Assembly: GCF_000183135.1 (NCBI RefSeq)
Contig: NC_014734.1
Span: 930,001 to 994,000 of the forward strand
Length of the DNA stretch: 64,000 nucleotides
From: Paludibacter propionicigenes WB4
GTDB lineage: Bacteria; Bacteroidota; Bacteroidia; Bacteroidales; Paludibacteraceae
Direction of reading: 5' to 3'
In this document: positions 7,206-16,381 of the stretch, one piece after another
Position numbering within the stretch: position 1 is the stretch's first letter
Layout: every line of letters begins with the position of its first letter
Notes under the pieces: model-generated
Database searches by the model: none
The model's input: the letters and a program-made list of their open reading frames with translations, nothing else
What the model was told of the DNA's origin: nothing
Translations under genes and position numbers: made by a program

Positions 7206-9227
7206 GTGTTTAAAAACTTTTTATTTACATTCGTTATATTTTTATCAGTAACTACTTCGGCTTTTTCAAAGGTTTCGGGAGCTGACTCTATTCACGTCCA
7301 AGATCTAAAAGAAGTTACGGTAAACGGTCAGGCTATTAAAAATGCAAGAGCCTCCATGCCCATTCAAATTATTACCAATAAAGAAATGGCATTGCTTAAT
7401 GCCAATAACGTTTCAGATATTGCCAAATATTTTTCAGGCGTTACCATTAAAGATTACGGTGGCATAGGCGGAATGAAAACTGTTTCACTTCGTGGTATGG
7501 GAACTCAATACACAGGCGTCAGCTACGATGGCGTAATGATGAGTGACATTCAATCAGGACAAATTGATCTGGGTCGTTTCTCTCTCGATAATATCTCAGA
7601 AGTATCATTGACTAACGGTCAGCCTAATGACATATTCCAATCGGCACGTTTGTTTTCGTCGGGCGGTATTCTTAGCCTCAGAACAAAATTGCTGGATTAT
7701 AATAAAGACCAATCAATTGCAGGAAAAGTAGTAATTAAAGCCGGTTCATTCGGATTACTAAATCCTAGTTTATTTCTGACAAAGAACATTAATGAAAAAT
7801 GGGCATTTAATCTATCTGCAGATGCACTTACGGCCAATGGTCAATATAGTTTCTTACAATATTATGGTTCTACCGATAACCTTTCGGAAAAACTAACCCG
7901 AACAAATAGTGATGTAAAATCATTGCGCACTGAAATGAACTGGTTGTATCGGATCAAAGAAAAAGAGAGTATTACATTTAAAACTAATTTCTTCGGCTCA
8001 GAACGTGGATTGCCCGGTAGCGTTACATTTTACAATACCTATGACTCTCAGCAGCGCTTAAAAGACAGAACATTCTTTTCACAAATCCACTATGAAAACC
8101 TGATTTCGGACAGATTTCAACATCAATATTTCGCAAAGTTCAACATATCAGACAATCATTACTCTGACAGAGATCCTAAATATAGTATCACCAATGGAAT
8201 TCTCAAAGATCATTATTTGCAAAAGGAATATTATCTATCATCCTCATTTCAATATAAGTTATTTGAACCAATGTTCTTATCGTTAGCAACAGATTGGTTT
8301 TATAATACTCTTGATATCAATTCAAATGTCAACTTCAAAAACTTTCAATATCCGACGCGCCATACGGGTATGGCTAACCTTGCAACCAAATATGTAACGG
8401 AAAGACTAACTTTGGGAGCGAACCTGCTTTACACTCTTACGCGTGAACAGGTACAAACTGGAAATGCCTCACCAAATAGAGACAAGCTATCACCAACAGC
8501 AAATTTGTCATTCAAATTACTTGAAAACAAAGAACTAAGGATAAGAGCTTTTTACAAAAATATTTACCGTCTTCCGTCATTCAACGATTTATATTATCAG
8601 GATATGGGAAATTCAAATCTGCGTCCTGAAAATTCAAATCAATATAATATCGGATTCACCTATCTGGACACAGAAATACCTTTTTTGTCGGAATTTGCTA
8701 TCATGGCCGACGGATATTATAACCGGGTAACAGATAAAATCATTGCTATTCCGCGAGATATGTTTCATTGGAGTATGACAAATAGAGACAAAGTAAATAT
8801 TAAAGGTATTGATATTAGCCTAAAAGCAAGTGTCAAAGTAAAAAACTCCGATCTCCTGAAACTGAAAAGCAACTATTCATACCAAAATGCTAAAGATGCT
8901 ACTCAGGGGAGTGATAACTTTGGAGAACAAATTCCTTACACCCCCTTACATTCAGGCTCGGGCTCCCTATCTTACGAACATAAAAAATGGGAAGTTGGAT
9001 ACAACATGATATTTTCGGGTATAAGATGGATAGGACAAACAACAGACAAAACAAACAAAATGGATGGCTATACCATACACTCAATATTTGTATCAAAAAA
9101 TTACAAACAATGGAGGATAAACGCTGAAATCATTGACTTATTCAACACTCAATATGAAGTCGTGAAATTTTACCCCATGCCACGCCGAAATTTCAGGATC
9201 ACAGTAGCAATGAATTTAGGCAAATAA
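7206..9227 (+). CDS. btuB: TonB-dependent outer-membrane corrinoid receptor
   Basis: This 673-residue protein has an N-terminal signal peptide, then 'KEVTVNGQAI' (TonB-box region), a plug domain (about 45-165, with 'VSLRGMGTQYTGVSYDGVMMSD') and a 22-strand barrel ending in an aromatic-rich C-terminus. Length and plug match BtuB-type vitamin B12 receptors, and a cobalamin riboswitch lies directly upstream. It imports corrinoids across the outer membrane using TonB energy. The frame opens with GTG at 7206; no good upstream ATG exists. The BtuG-like lipoprotein gene follows after 28 bp, so the two are probably co-transcribed. Confidence 0.9.
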   Translation: MFKNFLFTFVIFLSVTTSAFSKVSGADSIHVQDLKEVTVNGQAIKNARASMPIQIITNKEMALLNANNVSDIAKYFSGVTIKDYGGIGGMKTVSLRGMGTQYTGVSYDGVMMSDIQSGQIDLGRFSLDNISEVSLTNGQPNDIFQSARLFSSGGILSLRTKLLDYNKDQSIAGKVVIKAGSFGLLNPSLFLTKNINEKWAFNLSADALTANGQYSFLQYYGSTDNLSEKLTRTNSDVKSLRTEMNWLYRIKEKESITFKTNFFGSERGLPGSVTFYNTYDSQQRLKDRTFFSQIHYENLISDRFQHQYFAKFNISDNHYSDRDPKYSITNGILKDHYLQKEYYLSSSFQYKLFEPMFLSLATDWFYNTLDINSNVNFKNFQYPTRHTGMANLATKYVTERLTLGANLLYTLTREQVQTGNASPNRDKLSPTANLSFKLLENKELRIRAFYKNIYRLPSFNDLYYQDMGNSNLRPENSNQYNIGFTYLDTEIPFLSEFAIMADGYYNRVTDKIIAIPRDMFHWSMTNRDKVNIKGIDISLKASVKVKNSDLLKLKSNYSYQNAKDATQGSDNFGEQIPYTPLHSGSGSLSYEHKKWEVGYNMIFSGIRWIGQTTDKTNKMDGYTIHSIFVSKNYKQWRINAEIIDLFNTQYEVVKFYPMPRRNFRITVAMNLGK

Positions 9228-9255
9228 CAGATAAATCAAAACAACAAAATTATTT

Positions 9256-10341
9256 ATGAAAACAACAAAAATTATTACAGCTTTATTATTAGCAGTTCTT
9301 TGTACTCCAACATTTACTTCTTGTAGCTCAAAGGATGAAGTTGAAAAAGTTAGTTCTCCCAGCTCGCCAAGATCATTAACGGCAGCAAACGGTAAAGTAT
9401 ATATAGTACAATTTGATGGTCATGTAACACAATTAGATACGACAAACTTATCATTAGGGCAAACAATCACTGTGGGAGCCAATCCTGACGCCAGCGTTAT
9501 CGCAGGCAACAAATTATATGTTGCAAACACCGGTGGAATGGCTGCAGTAATGGATAGTACAATTTCGGTTATTGATCTTTCTACTTTTAAAGAAACTAAG
9601 AAAATTAAAGTCAACCTTAACCCGGCAGGTATCAAAGCAGACAGCTATGGTGACGTATACGTTGTTTCAAATGGTGATTATAAAAACATCCCCGGAAAAT
9701 TCCAACGTATAGAAGCAGGTACAGATAAAGTTACAGATATCAATGTCAAAGCCAAAAATTTTGATATAGTAGGCGATAATGCTTATATTTCGAACTTCGA
9801 ATATGATGCAAATTGGGCTGCAGCAAACAAAACTATTGCAATATACGATGTCAAGAATGAAAAGCTAGTTAGTGCCAATATAATTTCTACCGAAATAGCA
9901 AAAACTCCTTATTGTATCGACGTTAATCCGGTAACCAAAGATATCTATTTAGGAGTTACTGATTATACAAACAATGGTAAGATGTACAGCTTCAAAGAAG
10001 ATGGAACTTATAATTTTGAATTTACGACTGGTATAAATCCATCTAAAACAATATTTTCTAAAGATAACAAAAGTCTCATTGTATTAAACGAAGGAAAATA
10101 TGAAGCTAACAATGCAGGCTTAAGTTTCTTCGACCTTACAACTAAAACAAGCACAGATAATTATTTTCTTGCAAAAAATAATCGTGCATTAGGAGATACC
10201 GGACAAGATATGATCAGATATGGTTCTAAAATCTATATTGCCGTATATAAATCAAGCATCATTGAGGTTATTAATGCAGTTACAGGAATTTCTATTAAAA
10301 CAATTCCAATGGTAACTTTAACCGATAAAGTCGCGAAATAA
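9256..10341 (+). CDS. Surface lipoprotein with YncE-like beta-propeller, BtuG-like
   Basis: This 361-residue protein has a lipoprotein signal peptide (lipobox 'FTSC', Cys23) followed by SSKDE, an acidic/lysine start resembling Bacteroidetes surface-export signals. The rest is repeated propeller blades, such as 'NGKVYIVQFDGHVTQLD', 'GNKLYVANTG' and 'STISVIDLSTFKETKKI'. In Bacteroides, BtuG proteins of this type sit on BtuB and bind cobalamin with extreme affinity. Position directly after btuB behind the B12 riboswitch supports the same role here. The specific B12-contact residues cannot be judged by eye. A terminator at 10384-10435 ends the unit. Confidence 0.75.
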   Translation: MKTTKIITALLLAVLCTPTFTSCSSKDEVEKVSSPSSPRSLTAANGKVYIVQFDGHVTQLDTTNLSLGQTITVGANPDASVIAGNKLYVANTGGMAAVMDSTISVIDLSTFKETKKIKVNLNPAGIKADSYGDVYVVSNGDYKNIPGKFQRIEAGTDKVTDINVKAKNFDIVGDNAYISNFEYDANWAAANKTIAIYDVKNEKLVSANIISTEIAKTPYCIDVNPVTKDIYLGVTDYTNNGKMYSFKEDGTYNFEFTTGINPSKTIFSKDNKSLIVLNEGKYEANNAGLSFFDLTTKTSTDNYFLAKNNRALGDTGQDMIRYGSKIYIAVYKSSIIEVINAVTGISIKTIPMVTLTDKVAK

Positions 10342-10383
10342 GAGAAAAACAAGCATTCATTCTAAGCAAACGATGCATGGTTT

Positions 10384-10435
10384 GGAATAACTGAAACTAA
10401 GATGCTGCCATATCTTATGTTCGGTTATTCCTTTT
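10384..10435 (+). terminator. Probable terminator after the btuB-btuG unit
   Basis: GGAATAACTGAA (10384-10395) pairs with TTCGGTTATTCC (10420-10431), with one T-G wobble and a 24-base loop, followed by TTTT. It would separate B12 uptake genes from the cobA-led operon. The long loop lowers confidence. Confidence 0.55.
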
Positions 10436-10500
10436 ATAAATAATTACAGCTTTTCCATAGTCTAGCACTTTGAAAAAGTTTGCTTAAACACAAGAGTAAT

Positions 10501-11016
10501 ATGAAGGGATACGTACATGTTTACACCGGAAACGGCAAAGGAAAAACTACTGCATCGCTCGGATTGGCGGTTAGAGCATTGGGAGCCGGAAAGAAAGTAT
10601 ATATCGGACAATTTGCCAAAAGCAAACATTATTCCGAATTAGTCACAATTGATAAGTTACTGACCGATATCACCCTCAAGCAGTACGGCATGGGGTGCTT
10701 CATTTTTGATAAACCTAAGGAAGAAGATATTCAGGCGGCTCAGCAAGGACTGAAAGATGCTATTGCTGCTATCGAATCCGATAAATATGATTTGATTATT
10801 CTGGATGAAGCTAATATCGCTATTCATTACAGTCTTTTTAGTGCAGCCAACCTGATAGAGGCATTAAACCGAAGAAATGAGCGAACTGAAATTGTAATTA
10901 CAGGTCGATATGCATGTCAGGAAATCATTGATTATGCGGATTTAGTGACTGAAATGAAAGAAGTAAAACACTATTATCAACAAGGCGTACAAGCTCGTGT
11001 TGGTATTGAAAAATAG
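10501..11016 (+). CDS. cobA: Cob(I)alamin/corrinoid adenosyltransferase, CobA/BtuR type
   Basis: The 171-residue product has a P-loop near the N-terminus ('GNGKGKTTASLGLAVRA', residues about 11-27), the Walker B-like 'DLIILDEANIAIHY' and the family ending 'VKHYYQQGVQARVGIEK'. It transfers the adenosyl group of ATP to cob(I)alamin or cobinamide and is cytosolic. I chose the ATG at 10501 because the longer frame begins with TTG and the family normally opens 'MKGYVxVYTGNGKGKTT'. It leads the cobinamide-salvage operon. Downstream lies the heptad repeat at 11022-11111 and then cobQ. Confidence 0.92.
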   Translation: MKGYVHVYTGNGKGKTTASLGLAVRALGAGKKVYIGQFAKSKHYSELVTIDKLLTDITLKQYGMGCFIFDKPKEEDIQAAQQGLKDAIAAIESDKYDLIILDEANIAIHYSLFSAANLIEALNRRNERTEIVITGRYACQEIIDYADLVTEMKEVKHYYQQGVQARVGIEK

Positions 11017-11021
11017 GATGT

Positions 11022-11111
11022 AGTTACGAGGTGATAGTTACAAGTTACGAGGCTGCTCTTTATACTCATGTAACGTGTAACTTGTAACTCGTAACTTATA
11101 ACTCGTAACTA
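11022..11111 (+). repeat. Inverted heptad-repeat array abutting the cobQ start
   Basis: Left units based on AGTTACN lie at 11022-11049. Six right units based on GTAACNN begin at 11070, 11077, 11084, 11091, 11098 and 11105, exactly 7 bases apart. The two arms are complementary, and the right arm ends 4 bases before the cobQ ATG. It fills the cobA-cobQ gap. Confidence 0.75.
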
Positions 11112-11115
11112 AAAT

Positions 11116-12591
11116 ATGACTCAGCTCTCTCCCCTCATGTTTGCCGGAACAGGCAGCGATGTAGGTAAAACCATTATCGCAGCAGCATTCTGTCGCATAT
11201 TCAAACAGGATGGTTACTCTCCTGCCCCTTTCAAAGCACAAAATATGGCTTTGAACTCATTTGCAACACCCGAAGGGTTGGAAATCGGTCGGGCACAAGC
11301 TGTTCAGGCCGAAGCTGCATGTGTTCCCTGTCATACCGACATGAATCCTCTGCTGCTTAAACCAACCACCGATACCGTTTGTCAGGTAGTATTGAATGGA
11401 AAATCAATTGGGAACAAACATGCTTTTGATTATTTCAAGACAAACAATAAAGCCAACCTGCGTAAGGAAGTTTGTGCAGCTTTCGACAGGTTGGAAAGTC
11501 GATTCAATCCCATAGTGATTGAAGGAGCCGGAAGTATTTCAGAAATCAATCTGCGTGAATTCGATCTGGTAAATATGTCGATGGCCGCACACGCCAAGGC
11601 ATCGGTTATATTGGTAGCAGACATCGACCGCGGAGGTGTATTTGCGTCTGTTTACGGCTCTGTTATGCTTCTTACCGAAGAAGAACGAAAACTGGTTAAA
11701 GGAATACTAATCAATAAGTTCAGAGGTGATATTCGCTTGTTCGAGTCAGGCATAAAAATGATTGAAGACTTATGCAAAATTCCGGTTGTAGGAGTTGTTC
11801 CTTATTTTCATGATATCTACATTGAAGAAGAAGACTCGGTGATGCTGCATACAAAAAATCGTTTTGCCAAGGAAGGGAAAGTCAATGTAGCTGTGGTACT
11901 CCTACAACACATGTCTAATTTTACGGATTTTAATCCACTCGAAAGAGATGACCGCATTCATCTGTTCTACACAAATCAACCAAAAGATATTGAGAATGCA
12001 GATATTGTAATTATTCCCGGAACGAAAAGCACCCTGCATGATTTGCAAATTCTACGCAAGGATGGAATGGCACAGGCTATTATTCAGGCCAATAAAAATG
12101 GAAAAACTGTGGTGGGTATCTGCGGTGGCTACCAGATGCTGGGCACTGAATTATCCGATCCTGCAGGTGTAGAAAGCGACATCAGACAACTTCCCGGATT
12201 GAACTTACTCCCTCTGAAAACCACTCTGGAAGGCGAAAAGATAACCAAGCAGGTAAGATTTTCATTTCTAGGCGGAGAAACCCTATGCGAAGGGTATGAA
12301 ATACACAATGGACGTACTGAAATCTTATCAACAGACGTACAAACCTTGAACACTCTCGAAAACGGCTCGACTGATGGTTGTATAAAAGCTAACTGCATTG
12401 GAACATACATCCATGGAATACTGGATAATGCAGAGTTTGTGGATTATCTGATTCAACCTTTTTTGAAAGAAAAGTCAAGTGAGACGAGCTTTGACTACTT
12501 CAAATTTAAGGAAGAGCAGTACGATAAACTGGCAGCGCACGTCCGCAAATATGTGAATATGGACTTAGTTTATTCAATGATAACTAAATAG
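11116..12591 (+). CDS. cobQ: Cobyric acid synthase (glutamine-hydrolysing)
   Basis: This 491-residue, full-length CobQ has an N-terminal dethiobiotin-synthetase-like ATPase ('GTGSDVGKTIIAAAFCR') and a C-terminal class I glutaminase with nucleophile Cys in 'GICGGYQMLG' and His in 'GTYIHGIL'. It amidates the b, d, e and g side chains of adenosyl-cobyrinic a,c-diamide to give cobyric acid. No corrin-ring genes are in the window, so either they are elsewhere or this enzyme serves salvage of incomplete corrinoids. The next gene starts 13 bp on. Confidence 0.94.
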   Translation: MTQLSPLMFAGTGSDVGKTIIAAAFCRIFKQDGYSPAPFKAQNMALNSFATPEGLEIGRAQAVQAEAACVPCHTDMNPLLLKPTTDTVCQVVLNGKSIGNKHAFDYFKTNNKANLRKEVCAAFDRLESRFNPIVIEGAGSISEINLREFDLVNMSMAAHAKASVILVADIDRGGVFASVYGSVMLLTEEERKLVKGILINKFRGDIRLFESGIKMIEDLCKIPVVGVVPYFHDIYIEEEDSVMLHTKNRFAKEGKVNVAVVLLQHMSNFTDFNPLERDDRIHLFYTNQPKDIENADIVIIPGTKSTLHDLQILRKDGMAQAIIQANKNGKTVVGICGGYQMLGTELSDPAGVESDIRQLPGLNLLPLKTTLEGEKITKQVRFSFLGGETLCEGYEIHNGRTEILSTDVQTLNTLENGSTDGCIKANCIGTYIHGILDNAEFVDYLIQPFLKEKSSETSFDYFKFKEEQYDKLAAHVRKYVNMDLVYSMITK

Positions 12592-12604
12592 ACCGTAAAT
12601 AATT

Positions 12605-13624
12605 ATGGCAAGTCTACACGGAGATGATTATCAGGGAGAGTTGAGAGCCAATTTCAGTTCAAATGTATGGCATGAAGCCGACAATACTGATATGTACAAT
12701 CACCTTTGCAATTTATTCGCAAAAACCCGTCGTTACCCTGAAACCGAAGCTGAATCCTTGAAAATGACATTGGCTGAGATATATCGCATTGAATCGTCAC
12801 ACATCAGCATTGGTAATGGTTCAATAGATATTATCTACCGGATTGCACAATCTTATCGGGGGAAAAAATCAATCATTGTTTCTCCTACCTTTTCGGAATA
12901 TTCCAGGGCGTGTGAGATCAATGAACATACTATAAAGCTTTGTAGCAGGGAAGATATAATGGTTGAAATTGATAAGTTTCAACCGGATATGGTATGGCTT
13001 TGCAACCCAAATAACCCGGACGGAACATGCTTTGACCGAAAGGAATTACAAGCTATTTTATACACTTATCCACTGGTTACTTTCATTATTGATCAATCTT
13101 TTCTGGATTTTACGATGCAGGAGACCTTGACTGCAAACTCTGTTCTTGAATTCACCAACCTGATACTTATTTATTCACTAACTAAACGATACAGCATCCC
13201 CGGATTACGGATTGGATATGTAATTGCTCCTAAAACAATTATTTACAAACTGGATTGTTTTAAAATACCCTGGTCGGTAAACACGCTGGCCATAGAAGCC
13301 GGAAAATATGTTATTAGCCAAAAAGACAGCTCTTTCGATTTAAAAACATGGTTAACGGAAAGCATTCGTTTTCAAAAAGAAATAAACCGCATTGATATTT
13401 TTGAGGCATTGTCAAGTCATACTCCATTCTTTCTTGTAAAATTGCGTAAAGGAAGAGCAGCTGATCTGAAAGCCTTTTTGTTGAAAGAAGGCATTTTAAT
13501 TCGCGATGCATCGGGATTTTATAATAACAAAGTGCAAATGATCAGGCTAAATACCCTTTCAATAAATCAGAATAATCTTTTAATTGAACGCATGAACGCA
13601 TGGAAACAGAGCTTATCACGTTAG
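12605..13624 (+). CDS. cobD: Threonine-phosphate decarboxylase (aminotransferase fold)
   Basis: This 339-residue PLP enzyme has the fold-type I pattern 'WLCNPNNPDGTCF', 'IIDQSFLDF' and the PLP-lysine segment 'YSLTKRYSIPGLRIGY'. In the context of cobQ and cbiB it is the L-threonine-O-3-phosphate decarboxylase that makes (R)-1-aminopropan-2-ol phosphate, the linker of the nucleotide loop. A histidinol-phosphate aminotransferase is the main alternative by sequence; the operon argues against it. Its end overlaps cbiB by 25 bp. Confidence 0.88.
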   Translation: MASLHGDDYQGELRANFSSNVWHEADNTDMYNHLCNLFAKTRRYPETEAESLKMTLAEIYRIESSHISIGNGSIDIIYRIAQSYRGKKSIIVSPTFSEYSRACEINEHTIKLCSREDIMVEIDKFQPDMVWLCNPNNPDGTCFDRKELQAILYTYPLVTFIIDQSFLDFTMQETLTANSVLEFTNLILIYSLTKRYSIPGLRIGYVIAPKTIIYKLDCFKIPWSVNTLAIEAGKYVISQKDSSFDLKTWLTESIRFQKEINRIDIFEALSSHTPFFLVKLRKGRAADLKAFLLKEGILIRDASGFYNNKVQMIRLNTLSINQNNLLIERMNAWKQSLSR

Positions 13625-14544
13625 CCGCTTTGGTAGTGGGTTTTCTGCTCGATAGCATATTGGGCGACCCTGCCGGTATACCTCACCCGATAGTTGGATT
13701 TGGCAACTTAATCGGATGGTTGGAAAAACGGTTGAACAAAGGTTCGCACCGGTTCATCAAAGGCACTCTGAGTACGGTGGTATTAGTAGCTGCTACATTT
13801 GCTATCACGCACTACTGCATCCTTTTATCCGAACAGATTTCTCCCTTTATCAGCTTCTGTTTAAACTCGGTTATCGTATTCTTCTGCCTTTCGGCTTTAA
13901 CTCTCAGAAAAGAGGTGGCCATGGTATTTGAAGCATTGCACCAGTCACTTTACAAGGGGCGTAAACAGGTAGCACGCATAGTGGGACGTGATACAAAAAA
14001 TCTAACCACAACTCAGATTAAAACAGCTGCTTTGGAAACGCTCGCTGAAAATCTGAGCGATGGGGTCATTGCCCCATTGTTTTGGTTTGCCCTGTTGGGT
14101 GCTCCCGGCATGTTGAGCTATAAAATGATTAATACGCTCGATTCTATGATAGGATATAAAAATGAACGTTACAGCCTTTTTGGTAAATTTGCTGCCAGAC
14201 TTGATGATGTAACTAATTATATTCCGGCTCGTCTTACAGCTTTGCTCATGCTAATGGTCAGCGGACAGCCCGCTAAATTAAAATTTGTGCTGGACAATGG
14301 AAATAAGCATGCCAGCCCTAACTCAGGTTATCCTGAAGCCGCACTGGCAGGCATACTGGGCTGTCGATTTGGTGGTCCAAACTACTATTTTGGCAAAGAG
14401 GTATTGAAACCCTATATCGGAACCACTGAGAAACGACTAAATGACGATGATTTGGAAATGTCGCTGATAGTCAATAAACGGTGTGAGCTGGCTATGCTCA
14501 TACTGGTGTCTATAACTTTATTTATTCCGGCTTTATTCTCATGA
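13600..14544 (+). CDS. cbiB: Adenosylcobinamide-phosphate synthase
   Basis: This 314-residue integral membrane protein has several hydrophobic segments and the family-typical opening 'LLDSILGDPAGIPHPIVGFGNLI'. Also visible are 'ENLSDGVIAPLFW', 'NTLDSMIGY' and 'NSGYPEAALAGILG', all CbiB signatures. It attaches aminopropanol phosphate to adenosylcobyric acid. It overlaps cobD by 25 bp and the next gene by 4 bp (ATGA), indicating translational coupling. The symbol cobD is used for this gene in some organisms. Confidence 0.94.
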   Translation: METELITLAALVVGFLLDSILGDPAGIPHPIVGFGNLIGWLEKRLNKGSHRFIKGTLSTVVLVAATFAITHYCILLSEQISPFISFCLNSVIVFFCLSALTLRKEVAMVFEALHQSLYKGRKQVARIVGRDTKNLTTTQIKTAALETLAENLSDGVIAPLFWFALLGAPGMLSYKMINTLDSMIGYKNERYSLFGKFAARLDDVTNYIPARLTALLMLMVSGQPAKLKFVLDNGNKHASPNSGYPEAALAGILGCRFGGPNYYFGKEVLKPYIGTTEKRLNDDDLEMSLIVNKRCELAMLILVSITLFIPALFS

Positions 14545-15680
14545 AAACAAGAAACCTGATTCTGCTTACCACACTATGCCTTCTTGCTTGTACAAATCAG
14601 CGCAAGAAGCAAGACATTTCTATCCAACATACTAAACAGAACAAAGAGGTACACTATGCCAAAGGCTTTAGCATCAACAGATTTAAAGACTACACACAAA
14701 TCGTAGTACGAAATCCTTGGGATTCGACCAAAGTGCTGGACACCTACATACTCGTAGACAGAAATAAAAAGCTTCCGGCACAATTGCCCGAAGGAAATCT
14801 GGTAAGAACACCTGTAGAACGCGTGGCTTTTGCTTCATCGGTTCATGCAGGCATCTGGAATCAACTGAAAAAAGCACATCTAACCGTTGGTGTCTGCGAG
14901 CCGGAGTATTTTAGTATTCCGGTAATCAAAGAAGGTCTTAAAAGCGGTAAAATTACTGATCTGGGGATGGCTACTTCGATAAACATTGAAAAACTCATTG
15001 CCGCTTCGCCCGATATACTGGTTATTTCGCCTTTTGAAAACACGAAACGTACTGAATTTGAGAAAGTAAACATAGTGGTGGTAAAAGATGCATCATACAT
15101 GGAAGAATCACCTTTGGGTCGGGCCGAGTGGATTAAGTTTGAAGCTGCATATACAAATGAAGGCAAACTGGCAGATGAGATTTTCAGTAAAATTGAGCGA
15201 AACTATTTGGAACTTTGTAAAAAAGTCTCGGGTACAACTAACAGACCAACTGTATTCACCGAGAAAAAATTCGGCGATATATGGTATATTGCCGGTGGCA
15301 AAAGCTATTTAGGTACGTTTATGAAAGATGCCGGAGCTGATTATTTGTGGAAAGATTTGAATTTTTCAGGCTCAGCACCCTTTACTTTTGAGAATGTCTA
15401 TGCAAAAGCCATCAAAGCCGATTTTTGGTTATTGAAATACAATGATACTCAGTCCTATTTAACCTACGAATCGTTAAAAAACGAGTATAATCTGTATGGC
15501 AATTTCAACGCCTTTAAACAGAAACAAATTTTTGCCATCAACACGGCTAAAACACCTTTTTATGAATCCGGTCCCATGGAACCCGACTGTGTTTTGGCCG
15601 ATCTGGTTCATATTTTTCATCCGGAATTATTACCCGGATACAAACCCAAATATTATTTCAACCTGGATAACAACAAATAG
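14541..15680 (+). CDS. Periplasmic-binding-protein lipoprotein, BtuF-like
   Basis: This 379-residue protein has a lipoprotein signal (lipobox 'LLAC', Cys17) and a BtuF/FepB-type helical-backbone binding domain: 'VERVAFASSVHAGIWNQL', 'IEKLIAASPDILVISPF', 'IWYIAGGKSYLGTFMKDAGADYLW'. Its position in a cobalamin operon suggests corrinoid binding for an ABC importer, but family members also bind ferric siderophores. No BtuC permease or BtuD ATPase lies in the window, so the partner must be encoded elsewhere. Start overlaps cbiB stop (ATGA). Confidence 0.8.
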   Translation: MKTRNLILLTTLCLLACTNQRKKQDISIQHTKQNKEVHYAKGFSINRFKDYTQIVVRNPWDSTKVLDTYILVDRNKKLPAQLPEGNLVRTPVERVAFASSVHAGIWNQLKKAHLTVGVCEPEYFSIPVIKEGLKSGKITDLGMATSINIEKLIAASPDILVISPFENTKRTEFEKVNIVVVKDASYMEESPLGRAEWIKFEAAYTNEGKLADEIFSKIERNYLELCKKVSGTTNRPTVFTEKKFGDIWYIAGGKSYLGTFMKDAGADYLWKDLNFSGSAPFTFENVYAKAIKADFWLLKYNDTQSYLTYESLKNEYNLYGNFNAFKQKQIFAINTAKTPFYESGPMEPDCVLADLVHIFHPELLPGYKPKYYFNLDNNK

Positions 15681-15689
15681 AAACAAACT

Positions 15690-16205
15690 ATGGGCACTAA
15701 AAGAATCATTTTAATAACAGGAGGGCAAAGATCCGGGAAAAGCAGTTATGCGCAAAAACTGGCCTTATCACTAACGGATAATCCTGTATACCTGGCTACT
15801 TCGGCAGTTTGGGACGAAGAACATCGTCAACGAATAGAACGTCACAAGCGTGACCGCGGACCGGAATGGACTAATATTGAAGAACAGAAAGATCTGCAAA
15901 ATATCGATGTAACAGGACGTGTAGTGGTCATTGACTGCGTAACACTCTGGTCAACAAACTTCTTCAGCGAAACCGACGGAGACGTAGATGTCTCTTTAGC
16001 TGCCGTAACCGAACGTTTTGAAGCATTTACACAGCAGAATGCCACCTTTATTTTTGTAACCAACGAGTTGGGACTTGGCGGAACATCGACGAATGACTTG
16101 CAACGCAGGTTTAATGACTTGTTGGGTTGGGTTAATCAACACATTGCTGCCGCCTCAGACGAGATGGTGCTTATGGTTTCAGGCATACCGGTATATATCA
16201 AATAA
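15690..16205 (+). CDS. cobU: Adenosylcobinamide kinase / cobinamide-phosphate guanylyltransferase
   Basis: This 171-residue CobU/CobP protein has the P-loop 'GGQRSGKSSYAQ' (about 10-21), 'WDEEHRQRIERHKRDRGPEW' containing the guanylylated His, 'VVIDCVTLW' and 'FVTNELGLGG'. It phosphorylates adenosylcobinamide and then adds GMP, giving AdoCbi-GDP for CobS. Ten bases separate it from the BtuF-like gene. Directly after its stop codon lies element A copy 2. Confidence 0.94.
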   Translation: MGTKRIILITGGQRSGKSSYAQKLALSLTDNPVYLATSAVWDEEHRQRIERHKRDRGPEWTNIEEQKDLQNIDVTGRVVVIDCVTLWSTNFFSETDGDVDVSLAAVTERFEAFTQQNATFIFVTNELGLGGTSTNDLQRRFNDLLGWVNQHIAAASDEMVLMVSGIPVYIK

Positions 16206-16321
16206 GAACCCAAAAACCTGAAGGGGCTTTATGACGCAGTTTCTTTATAAAAAATAATATTAATAATCTCTTGTTCCCCTTTAGGCTTCGGCGTGAGCTC
16301 AGTCGAACGGGGCTAGGGGTT
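16206..16321 (+). repeat. Element A, copy 2, interrupted by a REP sequence
   Basis: It begins right after the cobU stop with a degraded left end (16206-16226, ending GAAGGGG). GGGGCTTTATGACGCAGTTT follows, shared with copy 1 (5409-5516, opposite strand). The right end, CCCCTTTAGG ... GGCTAGGGGTT (16276-16321), is split by the REP at 16285-16308. As in copy 1, the element lies between two co-transcribed genes in the same direction relative to transcription. 16322-16381 shows no other feature. Confidence 0.6.
16285..16308. repeat. REP-type palindrome nested in element A
   Basis: GCTTCGGCGTGAGCTCAGTC followed by GAAC is an imperfect palindrome centred on TGAGCTCA. A near-identical copy lies at 17454-17476. 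It resembles the widespread CTTCGAC...GCTCAG REP sequences of Bacteroidetes and other bacteria, and it interrupts the right terminal repeat of element A. Confidence 0.6.
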
Positions 16322-16381
16322 AATTCTCAAACAAATACTAACTTCCCTGCTCCTTTTAAGGGCTGGGTATAATTTATAATT

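Noticed and set aside
11022-11111. CRISPR-like array
   Set aside because: Units are 7 bases with no spacers, and no cas genes are present. The same holds for 6952-7027, 21061-21120 and 39264-39410.
12605-13624. Histidinol-phosphate aminotransferase
   Set aside because: The fold matches, but 13-bp spacing from cobQ and overlap with cbiB make threonine-phosphate decarboxylase more likely.
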